The translations under genes were made by a program, and so were the position numbers. Below are positions 31,954-36,298 of a stretch of DNA of 36,298 nucleotides, in pieces. Where the stretch lies: assembly GCA_945860705.1 (NCBI GenBank), contig CAMART010000032.1, forward strand, positions 1-36,298. The letters are read 5' to 3'. Within the stretch, counting starts at the first letter, position 1, and each line of letters opens with the position of its first letter. Origin of the DNA: Chitinophaga pinensis (GTDB lineage Bacteria; Bacteroidota; Bacteroidia; Chitinophagales; CAMDFR01). The notes under the pieces were generated by a model. The model was not told the DNA's origin and did not search any database. It worked only from the letters and a program-made list of their open reading frames with translations.

Positions 31954-33321
31954 TTATCGCTTTTGCTCTTCCAATATTTTTTTAATCTTTACAATCATAG
32001 TATCTATATCGCCTGCTCCTATAGTTACTATTATTTCATCTTTACTATTTGTTATTTTTTCTAATACTTCTTCTTTAGACAAAATCGCTTTGTTTGCTAT
32101 CGTCACTTTATCTAAAATTAAATTAGAGGTAACTCCTTCCATTGGTTTTTCTCTAGCAGGATAAATATCTAATAAATACAGATTATCTATCTGGCTCAAA
32201 CTTTTTGCAAAGTCTACACACAAATCATTAGTTCTACTAAAAAGATGCGGCTGAAAAATAGCAGTTATTTTTTTTGATGGATACATCTCTTTCATAGAAC
32301 CTAAAAACACATCTATCTCTTGTGGGTGATGTGCGTAGTCATCTACATATATGCAAGTAGGAGATTTGTAAATATATTCAAATCTTCTTTTGATACCTTT
32401 GAAAGTGGCTAGTGCATTAGCTATTTTATCAAATGAAATATCTAATAATTGCGCTACAGAAATAGCCGCTAATGCATTTTCTATATTATGGTATCCTGCT
32501 ATGTTTAATACGAATTTTTGATCTGTGCCATGTATGTCTTTAATATTTATATTGTATGCTCCATCAAGAATTTCATAATTCTTTACAAAACAAGTTGATG
32601 TAGTGTTCGATAAATGATAGGTAAGTTTTTCTGTACTTATCTGGTCTAATATCTGTACATCATTATTTGCAACTACTTTGCCATGTTCTTTTATTTTTTG
32701 AGTGAAGATGACAAATGCTTCTTCTATTTTTTCTTTAGTACCATATATATCTAAGTGGTCGGTATCAACAGCTGTAATCACTGCTATATCTGGACTCAAT
32801 CTATGAAATGAACGATCGTACTCATCTGCTTCTACTACTACTACATTATTTTTTCCACTTGTATAATTTGAGTTTAGATTGACACTTATGCCTCCGAGAA
32901 AAGCAGAACAATCGTAACCGCTATCTTTTAAAATATGTGTAATCATACTACTCACGGTGGTTTTACCATGTGAGCCAGACACTGCTATACAAAAATAATC
33001 TTTACTGATTAATCCCAAAACTTCACTTCTTTTCATCAATGGGACTTGTGAGTTTTGATACATTTTTAATTCAGTATGTTCTTTGGGAATCGCTGGAGTA
33101 TACACTACTAAATCTGCATCCAGTGGAGCTTTTTCAATATTATCATCAAAATGAACTTGAATCCCTTCTTGTTCTAGAATATTAGTAAGGGCCGTAGGAG
33201 TTTTGTCATAGCCACTTACAGACACTCCGCGCTGATTGAAAAATCTAGCAATAGCACTCATACCTATACCACCAATTCCAATGAAGTAAACTTTTTTTAT
33301 GTCGTTTAATTGAAGCATCAT
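31954..33321 (-). CDS. murC: UDP-N-acetylmuramate--L-alanine ligase MurC
   Basis: A 455-residue ATP-dependent ligase adding L-Ala to UDP-MurNAc, the first step in building the peptidoglycan stem peptide. Signatures are the UDP-binding GIGGIGMSAIARFFNQRG (~15-32), the ATP loop SGSHGKTTVSSMI (~114-126), VVVEADEYDRSF (~165) and DYAHHPQEI (~325). Length is normal. The start ATG overlaps the murG stop as ATGATGA (4-base overlap), so the two are translationally coupled; the second ATG (33318) is an equally good start. Confidence 0.97.
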   Translation of the reverse strand: MMLQLNDIKKVYFIGIGGIGMSAIARFFNQRGVSVSGYDKTPTALTNILEQEGIQVHFDDNIEKAPLDADLVVYTPAIPKEHTELKMYQNSQVPLMKRSEVLGLISKDYFCIAVSGSHGKTTVSSMITHILKDSGYDCSAFLGGISVNLNSNYTSGKNNVVVVEADEYDRSFHRLSPDIAVITAVDTDHLDIYGTKEKIEEAFVIFTQKIKEHGKVVANNDVQILDQISTEKLTYHLSNTTSTCFVKNYEILDGAYNINIKDIHGTDQKFVLNIAGYHNIENALAAISVAQLLDISFDKIANALATFKGIKRRFEYIYKSPTCIYVDDYAHHPQEIDVFLGSMKEMYPSKKITAIFQPHLFSRTNDLCVDFAKSLSQIDNLYLLDIYPAREKPMEGVTSNLILDKVTIANKAILSKEEVLEKITNSKDEIIVTIGAGDIDTMIVKIKKILEEQKR

Positions 33322-34427
33322 TTTTTATCTATCAATTTTAAAATTTGTTGAGCAATATCATTTGCAGCATTTGGTCTTGCTAGTTTCAAAATATTTTCTG
33401 AAAGAGATTTTTGTTTAGACATATTATTTAATAAATCTATTATTGTATCTACTAATTTATTTTTTGCCTCTGTGTCTTTTACTAAAATAGCCGCATCTTT
33501 TTCTACTAGTGCCATTACATTTTTTGTTTGGTGGTCTTCAGCTACATTTGGCGATGGCAAAAGAATAGAAGGCTTTGCTAAAATAGCCAACTCTGAAATA
33601 GTGCCACCTGCTCTAGATACTACTATATCTGCTGCACTATAGGCTATATCCATATTCGGTATAAAATCCATCACACGAATATTATTAGGATATTGAGTTT
33701 CATATTTCTTAAATTCTTGCAAATATATTTTCCCTGTTTGCCAGATTACTTGTATATCTGCATCCACTAATTTTTGAATTTGAATAGCTATAGCATCATT
33801 GATAGCTCTTGCGCCTAATGAGCCACCTGTGATAAAAACAGTTTTCTTATTCGACACAAAATTAAATTCTGCAACAGCTTTATCTCTTACTATAATATTT
33901 GATACTATATTTTCTCTGATAGGATTTCCTGTGAGCACAATTTTCTGAGCATCAAAATATTTATCCATATTTTCAAATGCAACACATACAATACTTGCTT
34001 TTTTCCCTAGCAATTGATTGGTAACTCCTGGCAATGAATTTTGCTCTTGCAATACTGTAGGAACGCCTTGCCAATTGGCTACTTTCAATGTAGGACCACT
34101 CGCATATCCCCCTACGCCTATAGCAACATCTGGTTTAAAATTTTTGACAATACTATATGCATTCCAAAGACTAGAAATTAATTTGAAAGGGAAACTCAAA
34201 TTTTGCAAAGTAAGTCTTCTTTGAAATCCAGCAATATTTAATCCTACAATTTTAAAACCTGCTTGAGGTACTTTTTCCATTTCCATTTTACCATTTGCCC
34301 CTACAAATAGTATCTCAATATTTTCATTAATTTTTTTCAAAGCTTTAGCAATAGCAATAGCAGGGAAGATATGTCCTCCTGTGCCACCACCACTGATAAT
34401 TACTTTTATATTTTTATTTGTATTCAC
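33318..34427 (-). CDS. murG: Undecaprenyldiphospho-muramoylpentapeptide beta-N-acetylglucosaminyltransferase MurG
   Basis: A 369-residue GT-B glycosyltransferase that makes lipid II from lipid I on the cytoplasmic face of the inner membrane. Signatures are SGGGTGGHIFPAIAIAKAL (~12-30), VGVGGYASGPTLKVA (~102-116), FITGGSLGARAIND (~197-210) and VVSRAGGTISELAILAKPSILLP...EDHQTKNV (~272-304). Length is normal. It lies five bases after ftsW and overlaps murC by four bases. Confidence 0.97.
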   Translation of the reverse strand: MNTNKNIKVIISGGGTGGHIFPAIAIAKALKKINENIEILFVGANGKMEMEKVPQAGFKIVGLNIAGFQRRLTLQNLSFPFKLISSLWNAYSIVKNFKPDVAIGVGGYASGPTLKVANWQGVPTVLQEQNSLPGVTNQLLGKKASIVCVAFENMDKYFDAQKIVLTGNPIRENIVSNIIVRDKAVAEFNFVSNKKTVFITGGSLGARAINDAIAIQIQKLVDADIQVIWQTGKIYLQEFKKYETQYPNNIRVMDFIPNMDIAYSAADIVVSRAGGTISELAILAKPSILLPSPNVAEDHQTKNVMALVEKDAAILVKDTEAKNKLVDTIIDLLNNMSKQKSLSENILKLARPNAANDIAQQILKLIDKK

Positions 34428-34432
34428 TTTTG

Positions 34433-35620
34433 TTATGTTGTTTCTACTACATTTGGAATAAATGCATCATCTACTTCTTCGCTTTTCATTTCTTCTATAT
34501 ACCTACTCACACTTAGTATAATACCGAGTGCCATACTATTGAACCAAATGCTACTTCCTCCCATACTAATAAATGGTAAAGTAACTCCAGTAACTGGCAA
34601 TAAATTTACAGCTACACCCATATTGATCATAGCTTGCAGTGTAAGACTCAGACCTAGTCCTACTGCTAGAAATGCGCCAAATGCTTTTGGAGATTTTATA
34701 ACTATACTGATGCATCTATATAAAAAAATAATATAGATAATCATAATCACTACTCCTCCTAATATTCCATATTCCTCCAATATAATAGCATAAATAAAAT
34801 CTGAAAATGGCTCTGGTAAATAATTTCTTTGTACACTATTACCTGGGCCAACTCCAAGTGGCCAACCTTTTGCAATAGCTATGTTTGCTTGTTTTACTTG
34901 ATACTGCACTTCGTGTTTATCATCAGAAGAAAAAGATTCTATTCTGTTTTTCCAAGTTTGCATACGACCCAACATTTTATCTTCTGGAAGTATAAATAAT
35001 AATCCAACAAAAAACACTAGAATAATAGCAGCCGTTCCTACTAATGCACCTAAATGTAAAAAGCTTACCCTACCAATAAACAATAACAACATACATGTAG
35101 TAAACAAAATCAATGCGGTAGATAAGTTCATTGGTGCAATCAATATTGTGACTAATACAACTGGCAAAATCAATGGTACAAATGCATCTTTAAAACTTTT
35201 AATTGCATCTTGCTTTTTAGACATAACTCTAGCGAGATACATCACTATACCTAGTTTTGCTAAATCTGATGATTGAAACGTAAGATTGATTCCTGGTATT
35301 TTTACCCAACGAGATGCGCCATTTATATTTGCACCTGCAAACATGGTATATATCAATAAGGGTATACTTATCAAAAATAATATTTGCGCTATCCTACTAT
35401 AATATCTATAATCTATCAAATGAAAAACATACATAATTACCCAACCTAATAAAAGTATTCCTGTATGTTTCAATACAAAATTGAATGTATAAGAACCTCC
35501 TTTGACCTGTGCAATAGTACCTGTAGCACTATATACAGCTAATAGCGATATGATTGATAGGAATAAAACCATCACCCATATTACTTTGTCGCCTTTTAAT
35601 AAATCAAAAAAAGTTTTCAT
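34433..35620 (-). CDS. ftsW: SEDS-family peptidoglycan glycosyltransferase FtsW
   Basis: A 395-residue polytopic SEDS protein with about ten membrane segments, which polymerises lipid II at the septum with a partner PBP. Visible are an N-terminal LLAVYSATGT, GASRWVKIPGINLTFQSSDLAKLGIVMYLA (the loop with the conserved Pro/Asp-type contacts), KGWPLGVGPGNSVQRNYLPEPFSDFIYAIILEEYGILGG, and a closing GVTLPFISMGGSSIWFNSMALGIILS. Position between murD and murG marks it as FtsW rather than RodA. Length is normal. Confidence 0.95.
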   Translation of the reverse strand: MKTFFDLLKGDKVIWVMVLFLSIISLLAVYSATGTIAQVKGGSYTFNFVLKHTGILLLGWVIMYVFHLIDYRYYSRIAQILFLISIPLLIYTMFAGANINGASRWVKIPGINLTFQSSDLAKLGIVMYLARVMSKKQDAIKSFKDAFVPLILPVVLVTILIAPMNLSTALILFTTCMLLLFIGRVSFLHLGALVGTAAIILVFFVGLLFILPEDKMLGRMQTWKNRIESFSSDDKHEVQYQVKQANIAIAKGWPLGVGPGNSVQRNYLPEPFSDFIYAIILEEYGILGGVVIMIIYIIFLYRCISIVIKSPKAFGAFLAVGLGLSLTLQAMINMGVAVNLLPVTGVTLPFISMGGSSIWFNSMALGIILSVSRYIEEMKSEEVDDAFIPNVVETT

Positions 35621-35641
35621 AAGAATAATTATAAAATGAAC

Positions 35642-36298
35642 TTATAGATTTCTAACAGCTGATTTGAATTTTTTACCTCTGTCTTCATAGTTTTCAAACA
35701 AATCAAAACTTGCACAAGCAGGAGATAACAATACTACATCACCTGGACTTGCAAGTCTGTGTGCTATTGTTACTGCCTCTATCATATCTGTAGTGTTAAC
35801 TAGCATATCTACATGTTTTGAAAATGCTTTATGCAATGGTGCATTATCTACTCCAAGACATACTAAAGCTTTTACATTTTTTTTGATTAGAGGAAGCAAC
35901 ACTTCATAATCATTTCCTTTGTCTACACCTCCTGCTATCCAGATGATTGGTTTATTCATACTCTCTAATGCAAACCAAGTAGAGTTGACGTTTGTAGCTT
36001 TAGAATCATTGACAAATTCAATGCCTCCTATTTTTCCTACACGTTCCATACGGTGCTCCAGTGCACTAAAGTCACTCATGCTTTCACGCATATCTTCTTT
36101 TCTGAGTTCATAAAGTTTTCCTACAATACCTGCTGCCATAGTATTGTATACATTGTGTTTTCCGGTAATTCCTAATTGATCGATTGACATAGTAAATTGG
36201 GTTTTATTGATGTTAATTATTATTGTATTATCTTTTACATATGCACCTTCTTCAAATTCTTTATCATATGAAAAAGGAATGCATTTTGCTTTTATTTT
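35642..36298 (-). CDS. murD: UDP-N-acetylmuramoylalanine--D-glutamate ligase MurD, C-terminal part
   Basis: The frame is open to the right edge, so only the last ~218 residues are present; the ATG at 36190 is internal. Visible are GITGKHNVYNTMAA (the central/C-terminal domain junction), LEHRMERVGKIGGIEFVNDSKATNVNSTWFAL, IIWIAGGVDKGNDYEVL and the closing LLSPACASFDLFENYEDRGKKF, all characteristic of MurD, which adds D-Glu to UDP-MurNAc-L-Ala. It is upstream of ftsW by 21 bases and is the first gene of the cluster visible here; mraY/murE would be expected beyond the edge. Confidence 0.95.
   Translation of the reverse strand, partial: KIKAKCIPFSYDKEFEEGAYVKDNTIIININKTQFTMSIDQLGITGKHNVYNTMAAGIVGKLYELRKEDMRESMSDFSALEHRMERVGKIGGIEFVNDSKATNVNSTWFALESMNKPIIWIAGGVDKGNDYEVLLPLIKKNVKALVCLGVDNAPLHKAFSKHVDMLVNTTDMIEAVTIAHRLASPGDVVLLSPACASFDLFENYEDRGKKFKSAVRNL

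Overview
The window is AT-rich chromosomal DNA from a member of the Bacteroidota. Four signs support this. It has exact TAnnTTTG -7 promoter boxes and no Shine-Dalgarno runs. A secreted hydrolase carries a type IX secretion (T9SS) C-terminal sorting domain. There are two TonB-dependent receptors plus an HYC_CC_PP-type protein. The division cluster has the order murD-ftsW-murG-murC-ftsQ-ftsA-ftsZ. Genus and class cannot be fixed from this sequence. No rRNA, tRNA, CRISPR array, insertion sequence or prophage was seen.

Layout. Positions 1-720 hold the 3' end of an unidentified gene converging on a small TerB-like gene. Positions 781-4557 form a metal-related envelope locus: a cysteine-rich secreted protein, a TonB-dependent receptor with a Cys-Cys pair in its plug, a secreted heavy-metal-associated (HMA) domain protein, and a LOG-family nucleotide phosphoribohydrolase starting directly at the HMA stop codon. 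Positions 4642-6411 are the rpsP-rimM-trmD translation operon, and a perfect 13-bp hairpin lies in the first codons of rimM. A PAS sensor histidine kinase (6408-7907, minus) overlaps the end of trmD tail to tail. Next come groES-groEL (8115-10122), a structured 3' region with a strong terminator, and a YifB/ComM AAA+ ATPase.

Positions 12131-16091 encode exported proteins: a predicted outer-membrane barrel, a large alpha/beta hydrolase with PKD repeats and a T9SS tail, and a small secreted protein. Positions 16210-20254 carry gcvH, a VanZ-like protein, a TPR protein and several small genes. A 12-bp stem terminator separates these from a second TonB-dependent receptor (20318-22531, minus), a small membrane-anchored protein upstream of it and a nitronate monooxygenase-like enzyme. 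Then come an RluB-like pseudouridine synthase with a long basic extension, a methyltransferase, a scramblase-related protein, and the minus-strand cell-wall/division cluster, which runs off the right edge inside murD.

The most unusual non-coding material is a set of intergenic, word-like degenerate repeats: short AT-rich phrases repeated with small edits. They occur at groES-groEL, after yifB, around 18.85-19.6 kb, for about 350 bp after the pseudouridine synthase gene, and between ftsA and ftsZ. Some phrases are shared between distant gaps and none lies inside a gene. The best candidates for new biology are the cysteine-pair relay locus, the rimM hairpin and these repeats. All names come from reading motifs by eye; no database search was run.
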